DNA of 64,000 nucleotides, taken from Paramacrobiotus metropolitanus. Taxonomy: Eukaryota; Tardigrada; Eutardigrada; Parachela; Macrobiotidae. Shown here piece by piece: positions 24,759-35,625 of the stretch. The position numbers were made by a program, and so were the translations under genes. The stretch is taken from contig NW_026570250.1 in the NCBI RefSeq assembly GCF_019649055.1, positions 1 through 64,000 of the forward strand. Direction: 5' to 3'. The notes below the pieces were generated by a model that had not been told where the DNA came from, did not search any database, and saw only the letters and a program-made list of their open reading frames with translations. Every line of letters starts with the position of its first letter. The stretch's first letter is position 1.

Positions 24759-27700
24759 CTACCGGTACAGTCCATGTGCGGAGCCCGTTAGGCGAACGAG
24801 TGACCAAGCTACCGGTACTGTCCAGTGCACGGGGATCATTTGGTGAGCTGGTGACCGAGCTACCGGTACAGTCCATGTGCGGCGCCCGTTAGGCGAACGA
24901 GTGACCAAGCTACCGGTACTGTCCAGTGTACGGGGATCATTAGGTGAGCTGGTCACCAAGCTACCGGTTCTGTCCAGTGCACGGTGATCATTTGGTGAGC
25001 TGGTGACCGAGCTACCGGTACAGTCCATTGTGCGGCGCACGTTAGGCGAACGAGTGACCAAGCTACCGGTACTGTCCAATGTACGGGGATCATTAGGTGA
25101 GCGGGTGAGCTAGCTACCGGTGCTCCAGCGTGCGGGACCCGTTAGGTGAGCGGGTGACCCTAGCTCTTGGTACTGTCGAGTACACAGAGCCCAAGCTGCC
25201 GGTACTGTCCAGTGCACGGTGATCAATCGGTGAGCTGGTCACCAAGCTACTGGTACTGTCCAGTGTAAGGGGATCATTAGGTGAGCGGGTGACCGAGCTA
25301 CCGGTACAGTCCATGTGCGGCGCCCGTTAGGCGAACGAGTGACCAGCTACCGGTACTGTCCAGTGTACCGGGATCATTAGAAGACCCTAGCTCTCGGTAC
25401 TGTCGAGTACACAGAGCCCAAGCTGCCGGTACTGTCCAGTGCACGGGGATCATTAGGTGAGCGGGTGACCGAGCTAACGGTACAGTCCATGTGTGGCGCC
25501 CTTTAGGCGAACGAGTGACCAAGCTACCGGTACTGTCCAGTGTACGGGAATCATTAGGTGAGCGGGTGACCGAGCTACCGGTACAGTCCATGTGCGGCGC
25601 CCGTTAGGCGAACGAGTGACCTAGCTACCGGTGCCCCAGCGTGCGGGACCCGTTAGGTGAGCGGGTGACCCTAGCTCTTGGTACTGTCGAGTACACAGAG
25701 CCCAAGCTGCCGGTACTGTCCAGTGCACGGGGATCATTAGGTGAGCGGGTGACCGAGCTAACGGTACAGTCCATGTGTGGCGCCCTTTAGGCGAACGAGT
25801 GACCAAGCTACCGGTACTGTCCAGTGTACGGGAATCATTAGGTGAGCGGGTGACCGAGCTACCGGTACAGTCCATGTGCGGCGCCCGTTAGGCGAACGAG
25901 TGACCTAGCTACCGGTGCCCCAGCGTGCGGGACCCGTTAGGTGAGCGGGTGACCCTAGCTCTTGGTTCTGTCGAGTACACAGAGCCCAAGCTGCCGGTAC
26001 TGTCCAGTGCACGGGGATCATTTGGTGAGCTGGTGACCGAGCTACCGGTGCTCCAGCGTGCGGACCTGTTAGGTGAGCGGGTGACCCTAGCTCTTGGTAC
26101 TGTCGAGTACACAGAGCCCAAGCTGCCGGTACTGTCCAGTGCACAGGGATCATTAGGTGAGCGGGTGACCGAGCTACCGGTACAGTCCATGTGCGGCGCC
26201 CGTTAGGCGAACGAGTGACCAAGCTACCGGTACTGTCCAGTGTACCGGGATCATTAGGTGACCCTAGCTCTCGGTACTGTCGAGTACACAGAGCCCAAGC
26301 TGCCGGTACTGTCCAGTGCACGGGGATCATTTGGTGAGCTGGTGACCGAGCTACCGGTTCTCCAGCGTGCGGGACCCGTTAGGTGAGCGGGTGACCCTAG
26401 CTCTTGGTTCTGTCGAGTACACAGAGCCCAAGCTGCCGGTACTGTCCAGTGCACGGGGATCATTTGGTGAGCTGGTGACCGAGCTACCGGTACAGTAAAT
26501 GTGCGGCGCCCGTTAGGCGAACGAGTGACCAAGCTACCGGTACTGTCCAGTGTACGGGGATCATTAGGTGAGCTGGTCACCAAGCTACCGGTTCTGTCCA
26601 GTGCACGGTGATCATTTGGTGAGCTGGTGACCGAGCTACCGGTACAGTCCATTGTGCGGCGCACGTTAGGCGAACGAGTGACCAAGCTACCGGTACTGTC
26701 CAATGTACGGGGATCATTAGGAGAGCGGGTGACCGAGCTACCGGTACAGTCCATGTGCGGAGCCCGTTAGGCGAACGAGTGACCAAGCTACCGGTACTGT
26801 CCAGTGCACGGGGATCATTTGGTGAGCTGGTGACCGAGCTACCGGTACAGTCCATGTGCGGCGCCCGTTAGGCGAACGAGTGACCAAGCTACCGGTACTG
26901 TCCAGTGTACGGGGATCATTAGGTGAGCTGGTCACCAAGCTACCGGTTCTGTCCAGTGCACGGTGATCATTTGGTGAGCTGGTGACCGAGCTACCGGTAC
27001 AGTCCATTGTGCGGCGCACGTTAGGCGAACGAGTGACCAAGCTACCGGTACTGTCCAATGTACGGGGATCATTAGGTGAGCGAGTGAGCTAGCTACCGGT
27101 GCTCCAGCGTGCGGGACCCGTTAGGTGAGCGGGTGACCCTAGCTCTTGGTACTGTCGAGTACACAGAGCCCAAGCTGCCGGTACTGTCCAGTGCACGGTG
27201 ATCAATCGGTGAGCTGGTCACCAAGCTACTGGTACTGTCCAGTGTAAGGGGATCATTAGGTGAGCGGGTGACCGAGCTACCGGTACAGTCCATGTGCGGC
27301 GCCCGTTAGGCGAACGAGTGACCAAGCTACCGGTACTGTCCAGTGTACCGGGATCATTAGAAGACCCTAGCTCTCGGTACTGTCGAGTACACAGAGCCCA
27401 AGCTGCCGGTACTGTCCAGTGCACGGGGATCATTTGGTGAGCTGGTGACCGAGCTACCGGTGCTCCAGCGTGCGGGACCCGTTAGGTGAGCGGGTGACCC
27501 TAGCTCTTGGTACTGTCGAGTACACAGAGCCCAAGCTGCCGGTACTGTCCAGTGCACGGGGATCATTAGGTGAGCGGGTGACCGAGCTAACGGTACAGTC
27601 CATGTGTGGCGCCCTTTAGGCGAACGAGTGACCAAGCTACCGGTACTGTCCAGTGTACGGGAATCATTAGGTGAGCGGGTGACCGAGCTACCGGTACAGT

Positions 27701-28362
27701 CCATGTGCGGCGCCCGTTAGGCGAACGAGTGACCTAGCTACCGGTGCCCCAGCGTGCGGGACCCGTTAGGTGAGCGGGTGACCCTAGCTCTTGGTTCTGT
27801 CGAGTACACAGAGCCCAAGCTGCCGGTACTGTCCAGTGCACGGGGATCATTTGGTGAGCTGGTGACCGAGCTACCGGTGCTCCAGCGTGCGGGACCTGTT
27901 AGGTGAGCGGGTGACCCTAGCTCTTGGTACTGTCGAGTACACAGAGCCCAAGCTGCCGGTACTGTCCAGTGCACAGGGATCATTAGGTGAGCGGGTGACC
28001 GAGCTACCGGTACAGTCCATGTGCGGCGCCCGTTAGGCGAACGAGTGACCAAGCTACCGGTACTGTCCAGTGTACCGGGATCATTAGGTGACCCTAGCTC
28101 TCGGTACTGTCGAGTACACAGAGCCCAAGCTGCCGGTATTGTCCAGTGCACGGGGATCATTTGGTGAGCTGGTGACCGAGCTACCGGTTCTCCAGCGTGC
28201 GGGACCCGTTAGGTGAGCGGGTGACCCTAGCTCTTGGTTCTGTCGAGTACACAGAGCCCAAGCTGCCGGTACTGTCCAGTGCACGGGGATCATTTGGTGA
28301 GCTGGTGACCGAGCTACCGGTACAGTAAATGTGCGGCGCCCGTTAGGCGAACGAGTGACCAA
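24759..28362. repeat. Higher-order repeat block with offsets of about 1.98 and 1.83 kb
   Basis: Segment 24759-25314 recurs at 26738-27293 (offset 1979 bp). Segment 25621-25875 recurs at about 27450-27704 (offset 1829 bp) with the private variants GTGTGGCGCCC and GAGCTAACGG. A 284-bp tandem copy of the same variant is also present at 25298-25875. Confidence 0.75.
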
Positions 28363-29840
28363 GCTACCGGTACTGTCCAGTGTACGGGATCATTAGATAC
28401 TGGTCACCAAGCTACCGGTACTGTCCAGTGTAAGGGGATCATTAGGTGAGCGGGTGAGCGGGTGACCGAGCTACCGGCCCGTTAGGTGAGCGGGTGACCC
28501 TAGCATTGGTACTTTCGAGTACACAGAGCCCAAGCTGCCGGCACTGTCCAGTGCACGGTGATCATTTGGTGAGCTGGTCACCAAGCTACTGGTACTGTCC
28601 AGTGTAAGGGGATCATTAGGTGAGCGGGTGACCGAGCTACCGGTACAGTCCATGTGCGGCGCCCGTTAGGCGAACGAGTGACCAAGCTACCGGTACTGTC
28701 CAGTGTACCGGGATCATTAGGTGACCTAGCTCTCGGTACTTTCGAGTACACAGAGCCTAAGCTGCCGGTACTGTCCAGTGCACGGTGATCATTTGGTGAG
28801 CTGGTGACCGAGCTACCGGTTCTCCAGCGTGCGGGACCCGTTAGGTGAGCGGGTGACCGCATTGGTACTTTCGAGTACACAGAGCCCAAGCTGCCGGCAC
28901 TGTCCAGTGCACGGTGATCATTTGGTGAGCTGGTCACCAAGCTACTGGTACTGTCCAGTGTAAGGGGATCATTAGGTGAGCGGGTGACCGAGCTACCGGT
29001 ACAGTCCATGTGCGGCGCCCGTTACTGTCCAGTGCACGGGGATCATTTGGTGAGCTGGTGACTGAGCTACCGGTTCTCCAGCGTGCGGGACCCGTTAGGT
29101 GAGCGGGTGACCCTAGCCTTGGTACTGTCGAGTACACAGAGCCCAAGCTGCCGGTACTGTCCAGTGCACGGGGATCATTTGGTGAGCTGGTGACCGAGCT
29201 ACCGGTACAGTCCATGTGCGGCGCCCGTTAGGCGAACGAGTGACCAAGCTACCGGTACTGTCCAGTGCACGGGGATCAGAGCAAGCTACCGGTACTGTCC
29301 AGTGCACGGGGATCATTTGGTGAGCTGGTGACCGAGCTACCGGTTCTCCAGCCTGCAGGACCCGTTAGGTGAGCGGGTGACCCTAGCTCTTGGTTCTGTC
29401 GAGTACACAGAGCCCAAGCTGCCGGTACTGTCCAGTGCACGGGGATCATTAGGTGAGCGGGTGACCGAGCTACCGGTACAGTCCATGTGCGGCGCCCGTT
29501 AGGCGAACGAGTGACCAAGCTACCGGTACTGTCCAGTGTACCGGGATCATTAGGTGAGCTCGGTACTGTCGAGTACACAGAGCCCAAGCTGCCGGTACTG
29601 TCCAGTGCACGGTGATCATTTGGTGAGCTGGTGACCGAGCTACCGGTACTGTCCAGTATAAGGGGATCATTAGGTGAGCGGGTGAGCGAGCTCTCGGTAC
29701 TGTCAAGTGCACAGAGCCCGTTAGGCAAACAAGCTAGCGGGAGACCGAGCTAGCGGATTCACAGAGCCCATTATGCTATGAACAAGTTACCGGTACTGTC
29801 CAGTGCACAGAGCGTTAGTTGAAGGAGTGACCGAGCTTCC

Positions 29841-31195
29841 ACCCAGATTCGTCAGGTTGAGGTCCAATGAATCATGAATTCAATTGTGAAGATTTATGGT
29901 GGTTTGAGAGAATCATGAACAGATGAAAAAATTATAAAAGATTAAAATCCGTGTTTTTATGTAAAATCGGTTTTTTGCGTTAATACGATGTACCGATTAT
30001 GTTTCGAAGAAATACGTTATTCTAATAAATATTCATTGAAACTAAATAAAGTAGCCGTTGACCACAAGATTCACGGAGGCGAAGCCGAGGCTGTTTCTTG
30101 TATTATATTACGGCAATACACAGTTCAACAATATGCAGCAGTGGATCCACTGTGGATCTATTTTACACTTTTATTTCAATGTGGATCTTGTGCCGCTTTG
30201 TATTTTACAGATTGTTTTAAAATAAATTTTACAGATTGCGCCTGTATCGCTACCTGGTAAGTAAAAGCTTGAAAAAAGCTAATCGTAAATCAGGCCTAAA
30301 GCATAATAAAGCTAAATCAGGCCTTTGGAAATGTTTAGTCATCCATTATATCATAATATTACTAAATACTGTAATTTAGTTTAGTAATATTATGATTATA
30401 TTAAAGTTTCCAGCTAATACTAATTTAGATATTACCTTTTTACCTTTGTATTTACAACTTTTTTTAATACGAAATGTGTTGCACTTTGTGTTGCAGTAAT
30501 TGTGTTGTACGCTGTACGGAATCGTTTCTTAACCTGCTGGTTTTTACTATAAACTCCTTATGGTTAAAGTAGTCAGTGGTCACCGGTACCCAGTAAAATC
30601 TCTTCCTACATAATATATATACTGTAGAAGTGTATTAATTTTGTTTTACGCTTGTGCGAAATATATAACTACACAATGTTGCACAAGCTAAGGATTACTT
30701 GTGTAAGTACGCAAAACACTTCAAGTACACCTATCTATTTACTATATATATTGTTATTCTTTTGTATCAGATATTGTTTGCACTCCGTAGTTTTTAATAA
30801 AAGGGAAAGCTGCGTGCAGTGAAAACTTAAAGCAAATATTATTATTTTTAGTATTGTAGCACCGGCCTTATCAATTTATTGACACATCATCTCAACCTAT
30901 CGTGAGCCAACCCCCACCATTTCAGAACGTAGTTAGTAGTTACGAGTACATACATGTGCTGGTGATAAGGTTGATCGAGTCACCTAAAGAATGCAGACTT
31001 TGTAATGTCGAATGAAGAATCCTCCTCAAACGGCTAATTCCAAGTTCTAGCTTATCTCCAGCTTGTATTAGTTATGCAGTCAAAGTAACACAATCAGAAC
31101 TGTAACGATGAAATTGGTTGAGGAAACTACCCATGCAGCTCACAATCAGTGAGTACCTCGGGAATTTGACCAAAACCGATACAGAATAGCTGCGG
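29841..31195. other. AT-rich intergenic region between satellite and CAHS gene
   Basis: No gene was recognised. The region holds a short direct repeat (TAAATCAGGCCT at about 30287 and 30314), a strong inverted repeat listed separately, and A/T-rich sequence. The distal and proximal promoter of the CAHS gene should lie in its last several hundred bases. I see no recognisable stress-response element with confidence. Confidence 0.5.
30350..30396. repeat. Perfect 17-bp inverted repeat with 13-nt loop
   Basis: ATCATAATATTACTAAA at 30350-30366 is matched exactly by its reverse complement at 30380-30396. The loop is 13 nt. It could form a cruciform or hairpin, or be the core of an old miniature transposon. 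No target-site duplication was identified. Confidence 0.75.
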
Positions 31196-31199
31196 AACA

Positions 31200-31206
31200 T
31201 ATATAT
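31200..31206 (+). promoter_or_regulatory. Probable TATA box of the CAHS gene
   Basis: TATATAC within CATATATATACAC lies about 130 bp upstream of the CAHS start codon. This would place transcription start near 31230 and give a leader of about 100 nt. It is the only strong TATA-like element close to the gene. Confidence 0.5.
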
Positions 31207-31331
31207 ACACTAAGACTTTCCCTCCGAAATCATAATTCTGACAAACTAAATCTCTCTGAGCTACTTAGTTACGAATCTTACTTGCAACATTTAAGTAATT
31301 ATCTTTCTTCTGAATCTTGCGATATACAATC

Positions 31332-32162
31332 ATGACTACAGTCGAGAAGAAAGTCGTCGAAAAAGTGGAAGTGCGCACTACCGGCAACGCTGTCCCACCA
31401 GTGTGCTCCAACGTGACATGCACCACCGTATGTGATCCCAAATGCACGGAACGCCATGAACACCATCACCATTCCGGAGTAGCCTGCAATACAGTGTGTG
31501 CTCCCGCCTGCACCGAACGCCACGAACACCATCAGCACCACCATCACGAACACGATCGGACCTGTGAAACTCACGAGCACTCTACAAACTACACCCACAC
31601 CGAGGTCAAAGCGCCCGTTCTCAACCCGCCGGCGCCTTTCGTTGTCACATCCGCTTCCGGATTAGCCGAGGAGATCGTCTCCGAAGGATTCAGCGCATCG
31701 GCCGCCCGAGTCGCGGGAGAAGCGACGGCCACAGCGGTATGCGAGACGGCCGCCTCTTCGAAGCAGGCGGCGGTGGATCGCGAACGCTACGAACGGGAGA
31801 AGGCCGCCATTGCGCGTCAACACGAGAAGGAGCTGGAAAAGAAGACCGAAAGCTACCGCAAGCAGGCCGAGGCTGAAGCCGAAAAGATCCGCAAGGAACT
31901 GGAGAAGCAGCATGCTCGCGATGTGGAATTCCGCAAGGACATCCTGGAGACCACCATCGACCGTCAGAAAAAAGAAGTAGAACTCGAGGCCAAGATGGCT
32001 AAGAAGGAACTGGAGCACGAACGACAACTTGCCCTGGAAGCTCTGGAGCGCTCCAAGATGGCCACCAACATTGAGGTCAATTTTGAGTCGGCCGCCGGGC
32101 GCACGGTGTCCGAAGGCACGGTGGTGTCGGAGCATACGGACATCGTCCATCCCAGGATGTAA
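31332..32162 (+). CDS. CAHS: Cytosolic abundant heat-soluble (CAHS) protein with a Cys/His-rich N-terminal extension
   Basis: This is a 276-residue single-exon gene starting at ATG 31332, after a TATA box and leader. CAHS proteins are tardigrade disordered proteins that form gels or filaments in the cytosol and protect cells during desiccation. The C-terminal two thirds (about 149-262) is the family's charged helical region, with [20 protein letters not shown] and the end motif [15 protein letters not shown]. The stretch at 86-133 (THTEVKAP, then [11 protein letters not shown]) is also typical of the family. Residues 25-78 are unusual. They hold eight cysteines and a tandem 22-residue repeat with the pattern C-x3-C-x3-C-x3-H followed by His runs (C30/C34/C38/H42 and C52/C56/C60/H64). 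A ninth Cys is at 137. Metal binding or redox cross-linking is inference. An in-frame TTG at 31317 is not a plausible start. Confidence 0.95.
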   Translation: MTTVEKKVVEKVEVRTTGNAVPPVCSNVTCTTVCDPKCTERHEHHHHSGVACNTVCAPACTERHEHHQHHHHEHDRTCETHEHSTNYTHTEVKAPVLNPPAPFVVTSASGLAEEIVSEGFSASAARVAGEATATAVCETAASSKQAAVDRERYEREKAAIARQHEKELEKKTESYRKQAEAEAEKIRKELEKQHARDVEFRKDILETTIDRQKKEVELEAKMAKKELEHERQLALEALERSKMATNIEVNFESAAGRTVSEGTVVSEHTDIVHPRM

Positions 32163-32311
32163 GGGTCATTGGTCGATTTGATTCCTCGTGCAGCTATGTC
32201 CAACGATTTTATGGTTGACGCGTAATTATTGATCTGTTACATGTGTGTGCATTATCTACCATAATATATCCACTGCACCTGCAGAGCTGTTTAGCATTAA
32301 TTTTTGTTATA

Positions 32312-32317
32312 AATAAA
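32312..32317 (+). terminator. Polyadenylation signal of the CAHS gene
   Basis: The sequence is AATAAA, 150 nt after the CAHS stop codon, in an AT-rich stretch. It is the first canonical hexamer after the gene. Confidence 0.6.
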
Positions 32318-32399
32318 TTACCGTCATAATGAATAAGTCTCCGGGCGCTTGTCTGCTGAACACTGGACCGTATTTCATGATTATTTATTCAACAACGCT

Positions 32400-32759
32400 T
32401 TAACAAAATAAGTAGCTCCACTCTGTTGCAAAGCCACTACGTAGTAGGTACAAATTAAAGTGGTTCAAGACTTCAAGCCATAAAACTCCCAAAAGTGCTA
32501 ATCTCTGAAAACTAAAAATTTTCGAAAATTGATTTTTAGGCGATACACGATTTGTTGTCATTGCTGGTTGTTTTCGACTGGCAAAGGTCACAGTATATGT
32601 GTCTGTATTGAAACACAGCTGGAATGGCACAGGCACGTATTTACATCCGCTGGAGTTAACACATGTTTTTCCCTGCAGTGGCTGCCCTGCGTACACAATT
32701 AGGTAACTGCAAAGTACTATCAGAACTAAAACAGTGCGGCGAAATAATCTCCACCATTT
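32400..32759 (-). CDS. Candidate exon of a small secreted protein (unrecognised)
   Basis: A minus-strand frame is open for 119 codons and ends at a stop at 32400. Its first part reads as basic residues (RLFRR) and then a hydrophobic run (TVLVLIVLCSYLIVYA) like a signal peptide. A cysteine-containing stretch follows (KTCVNSSGC, FQLCFN). No in-frame ATG is present before the upstream stop at 32760, so a start would need an upstream exon. The C-terminal part looks less protein-like. There is no family match I can name; this may be chance. Confidence 0.22.
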   Translation of the reverse strand, partial: KWWRLFRRTVLVLIVLCSYLIVYAGQPLQGKTCVNSSGCKYVPVPFQLCFNTDTYTVTFASRKQPAMTTNRVSPKNQFSKIFSFQRLALLGVLWLEVLNHFNLYLLRSGFATEWSYLFC

Positions 32760-34307
32760 CTAGCGGCTGGCCCCCATTATTTCTAGCCACATCACAGCTG
32801 TCCACATAATTATTACAGTATGTGTTGTACAATATTCATACGTTATTAGTACAATACTGTGTGTAACAGTACAAAATGCAAATATCGTTTGCTTTTATAG
32901 GAAACTTGTGACTGTACTATACCGCCAATCTCAATAAAATAAGTACAATACAATACCTGTATGCACATACAAACATCAGCTCAATTCGGTTATTCCCTAC
33001 AGACGGTCATTTCTTACTGTAATCTCGTAACGGTAAATTAAAGCTGCATCGCGCTGTGAATTGCGGCGTCGTTTTTGTTTACCAACATCTGCATCAGCTA
33101 ACATGATAAATAATCATGAAGTACAGTAACAGAACATACTGGTAACGAATATTTTACCACTCGTACGATTGCGATCAAGAATCCTTAAATACTTGTATTT
33201 ATAACTTTAAATATAGATATGTGAGATTACACCATTGAGTAGCCTGGATATTCCCATTTCCCACTACCCTGACACCACCTTTGGCCAAAATTAGAAAACG
33301 GTTCTTTTCGTAACAAATACGGATTCCAAATTCTGGTTCGATTCGCATGTGGGGTTCAAATTTTCGATTCGATACCGTGCAGTGGCCAGGATGAGCGGCA
33401 TTCCGTTTGCAATCGACACAAGATCGCATTATTCGCATGGAAAGTTTGCAGGCATCGAAAAATCGAGCTTTTTGAAACCGGAATTTCTGACACAGGAAGT
33501 AATGCAACCAGATTCTGGACTAGTTGTACCCTTCGGCCAATGCAGCAGTCATTAACATAAGCCGTGCCAAACGTATTTAAAATAAAACACATTTCAGGGA
33601 TCCAGTAACACCTCACACTATCGCAAGCAGGGCAAGAATCAGACTTGTGCGACTGGACACTTCCGGTCGGTGATGGCGAGCCGTATTCGTAAGAAAAGGC
33701 GCAACTTAAGCAGCGTCAATACAGGTACGGCGAAGTTGCTCCTGTAGTCCTGTTACTTCATCAATCAATCAACCACGCAATTTCTCAAGCACGCTATAAA
33801 AAGGGGAGAATTTCTTCCAGACTGAAAACCTGGTGACAACAATGAGTCAGAACAAGTTACGTCTATACAGATACTTCTGTAAAAGGTAGTAGGGAGTAAC
33901 AGCCCAAAAGTGGTGCGACGTGGTGGCAATATTCACATCCTATATAAGTACGATAGCCCATTAAAACTGCTTAAAAAAAGCGAAAAAAATGTCATCGGTA
34001 TTCAAAAGCGATTGGAAGACACAGATATCCAAATGTGAATGCGCGCATGATCACACGAACTGGATACGGAACACAATTTTCAAAGCAGTCAGTGTACACT
34101 GGTAACCAGCAACGGGTTACCCAGAGCCGACAAAGTGCAACACTAACAAGTAACAACAGAAATCGCAGCAAACCATATGATCCAAATCCACAAACCTTTC
34201 ATATGTTTTTCTTAGCAGAAACGTCTTAAATAATTTAAATCTGGAACGAATGCCGTCTGCACTTATTAAACCATGTCCCCGCAAAGGTTCAACTTCCTCC
34301 AACGAAT
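32760..34307. other. AT-rich intergenic region
   Basis: I see no gene that I can support. A short ATG-initiated basic reading frame (MASRIRKKRRNLSSVNT) begins near 33674 and meets a GT dinucleotide, but it has no partner exon that I could find. Other open frames here lack family resemblance. Confidence 0.4.
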
Positions 34308-34313
34308 TTTATT
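34308..34313 (-). terminator. Polyadenylation signal of the OSCP gene
   Basis: TTTATT on the plus strand is AATAAA on the minus strand. It lies about 75 nt after the OSCP stop codon. Confidence 0.6.
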
Positions 34314-34385
34314 ATTAAAACATACTAACTGTAAAGAACGCGTACATCATGACACTAACACGATACGTCGCACTTAAAAGACTAT

Positions 34386-35021
34386 TTAAATAGTTTCTTC
34401 CACAATCTTCGAGTACATCTTAATCTTCGAAGCTGTTGACATATCCACATAGCGGTCACCTACACTGACCACCATTCCACCAATAATGTTCGGATCCACT
34501 TTCGTCTCGACCTTCAGCTTCTGTCCCTTTTTGGCAAAATTCTGCAGGGCCGAATTCAAATTCTTTCGCTGACTCTCATCCAGTTCCTTAGCCGTGGTGA
34601 CAACAGCCAGCACTTCTCCGCGTGCAGCGCTCATAATGTTACCGAACGTCTTCATAAACTTGGGCAAAAGGGATAAGCGACCGTTATCACTCATAGCGGA
34701 GAACACATTGAGTGTTAAGGGATTCAAGTTGTGCTCGCGAGCCAGACTCTGCAGCATTCCCTGCTTGTCCTGCTTAGAAACGATAGGATTTTTCAGTGCA
34801 TCAGCAACGCGGGCGTTCTGCTGAAATAGCTCGCCCATCAAATTTATATCCCGCTCCACATGATCCAGTTGGTTTTCCTTGGAGGCAGCTGAAAACAACG
34901 CCGTCGCATATCGACCATCAATGCCAAAGACCTGAATGGGAGGACGCACAAGCTGCTGCTGCTGCTGGTTAACTGCAGCACTTGTGGCTAATTTCCGAAT
35001 GGCCATGCGCAAGGAGGCCAT
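34386..35021 (-). CDS. ATP5PO: Mitochondrial ATP synthase subunit O (OSCP)
   Basis: This 211-residue protein is close to the 213 of the human subunit. OSCP sits on top of the F1 head and joins it to the peripheral stalk of the mitochondrial ATP synthase. The N-terminus (MASLRMAIRKLATSAAV) is an Arg/Ser/Ala-rich mitochondrial presequence. The helical core begins at PPIQVFGIDGRYATALFSAA, the classic OSCP opening. The C-terminal part carries the family signature (VDPNIIGGMVVSVGDRYVDMS). The whole coding region is one exon. The ATG at 35021 is preferred over an upstream in-frame start because a splice acceptor lies directly upstream (AG at 35025-35026), with a matching donor at 35078. This gives a 54-nt intron in the 5' leader. 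The gene is divergent from the V-ATPase gene. Confidence 0.95.
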   Translation of the reverse strand: MASLRMAIRKLATSAAVNQQQQQLVRPPIQVFGIDGRYATALFSAASKENQLDHVERDINLMGELFQQNARVADALKNPIVSKQDKQGMLQSLAREHNLNPLTLNVFSAMSDNGRLSLLPKFMKTFGNIMSAARGEVLAVVTTAKELDESQRKNLNSALQNFAKKGQKLKVETKVDPNIIGGMVVSVGDRYVDMSTASKIKMYSKIVEETI

Positions 35022-35024
35022 TTT

Positions 35025-35078
35025 CTGTAAAAGCCCCAACGTAACGCATAAGTCATACACACTTGAACAAAAACTTAC
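35025..35078 (-). other. Intron in the 5' leader of the OSCP gene
   Basis: On the minus strand, GTAAGT follows a CG exon end at 35079, and TTTTACAG precedes AAAATGG. The 54-nt length is near the short end of the introns seen in the other genes here. Inferred from sequence only. Confidence 0.6.
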
Positions 35079-35079
35079 C

Positions 35080-35625
35080 GAATAATTGTAGGAAAACCCA
35101 AATAATTAACAACCCTAATAGTAAATTCTTTTGACTTTTCACAATTGATACACAGCCTTACAGGCCCTCGCTTTAAAAAATCCGAAAAGCGATTTATTTC
35201 TGTGCGCCCTGGCAAATCGCAGTCCATGTCGCACAGCTGGTGCGTAGAACGCACCTGCGCAGTGCGCGTTATGCACGGTTCAGTTATTCATATTCCAGAC
35301 TCTTGGACCGGGTTGTACATCCCGTCGGTGTGAAGCGTTCGCTTTGGGCTTCCACGTTCTTCCCCCATCAAAGTATTGATCGTTTGGTGGCTTATCATGC
35401 GCAGCTTTACGGAAACACAAGACATTTGCAGCAAATGATTTGCTGTTTGTGTTCCATCCTGCGGAATAATTTCCTCCCTTTTTGTGGACTCGTTCCCTTC
35501 TTGCGAAGCTCGGCGAGGACATGGTTTTGGGATAGCGTGTAGAAAACCATATTTTCCTGTATCGTGGACGAATTTCTCTATACGTCTTTAATCTTTCGAT
35601 TTGATTGAAAGATTCCACCAGCAAG
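35080..35625. promoter_or_regulatory. Divergent promoter region between OSCP and V-ATPase c''
   Basis: The two genes are head to head, with about 600 bp between start codons (35021 and 35626). The leader exon of OSCP begins somewhere above 35079. A GC-rich patch (CTGCGCAGTGCGCG at about 35250-35265) resembles, but does not match exactly, the NRF-1 type palindrome found in promoters of respiratory genes. Long open frames on the minus strand here are antisense and lack family resemblance. Confidence 0.45.

Larger units (their letters stand above)
3287..29840. repeat. GC-rich satellite array of about 26.5 kb
   Basis: Nearly every 50-51 bp a monomer starts with CCGGTACTGTCC, CCGGTACAGTCC or CCGGTGCTCC and ends in GAGCTA or AAGCTA. 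Three monomer classes are visible. One (51 bp) contains GGGGATCATTTGGTGAGC. One (50-51 bp) contains GCGGCGCCCGTTAGGCGA. One (about 82 bp) contains GCGTGCGGGACCCG and then a truncated monomer with TCGAGTACACAGAGCCC. The 82-bp and 51-bp classes pair into a 133-bp module. Most monomer joints carry the palindrome TACCGGTA. Edges are more degenerate (3.3-4.5 kb and 29.68-29.84 kb) than the interior. Many open frames occur on the minus strand, but they are products of the repeat and are not genes. Copy number and exact ends depend on assembly. Confidence 0.95.

Noticed and set aside
3300-29800. Many GGTGAGC and GGTGACC phrases that look like splice donors
   Set aside because: They recur by repetition and have no exons around them.
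3287-29840. Dozens of minus-strand open frames of 60-173 codons (MIPVHWTVPAAW..., MDCTGSSVTSSPND...)
   Set aside because: They are the satellite read in three frames. The 133-bp module rotates the frame, all frames show equal conservation, and no codon bias or start context is visible.
3287-29840. CRISPR-like array
   Set aside because: There are no unique spacers between repeats, no cas genes, and the genome is animal. Monomers are directly adjacent and diverged as in satellites.
31317-31331. TTG at 31317 as start of the CAHS protein, adding five residues
   Set aside because: Non-ATG starts are rare in animal nuclear genes. The ATG at 31332 gives a standard N-terminus.
31662-32150. 162-codon minus-strand frame opposite the CAHS gene
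   Set aside because: It is the mirror of a GC-rich charged coding sequence. The plus-strand CAHS frame explains it.
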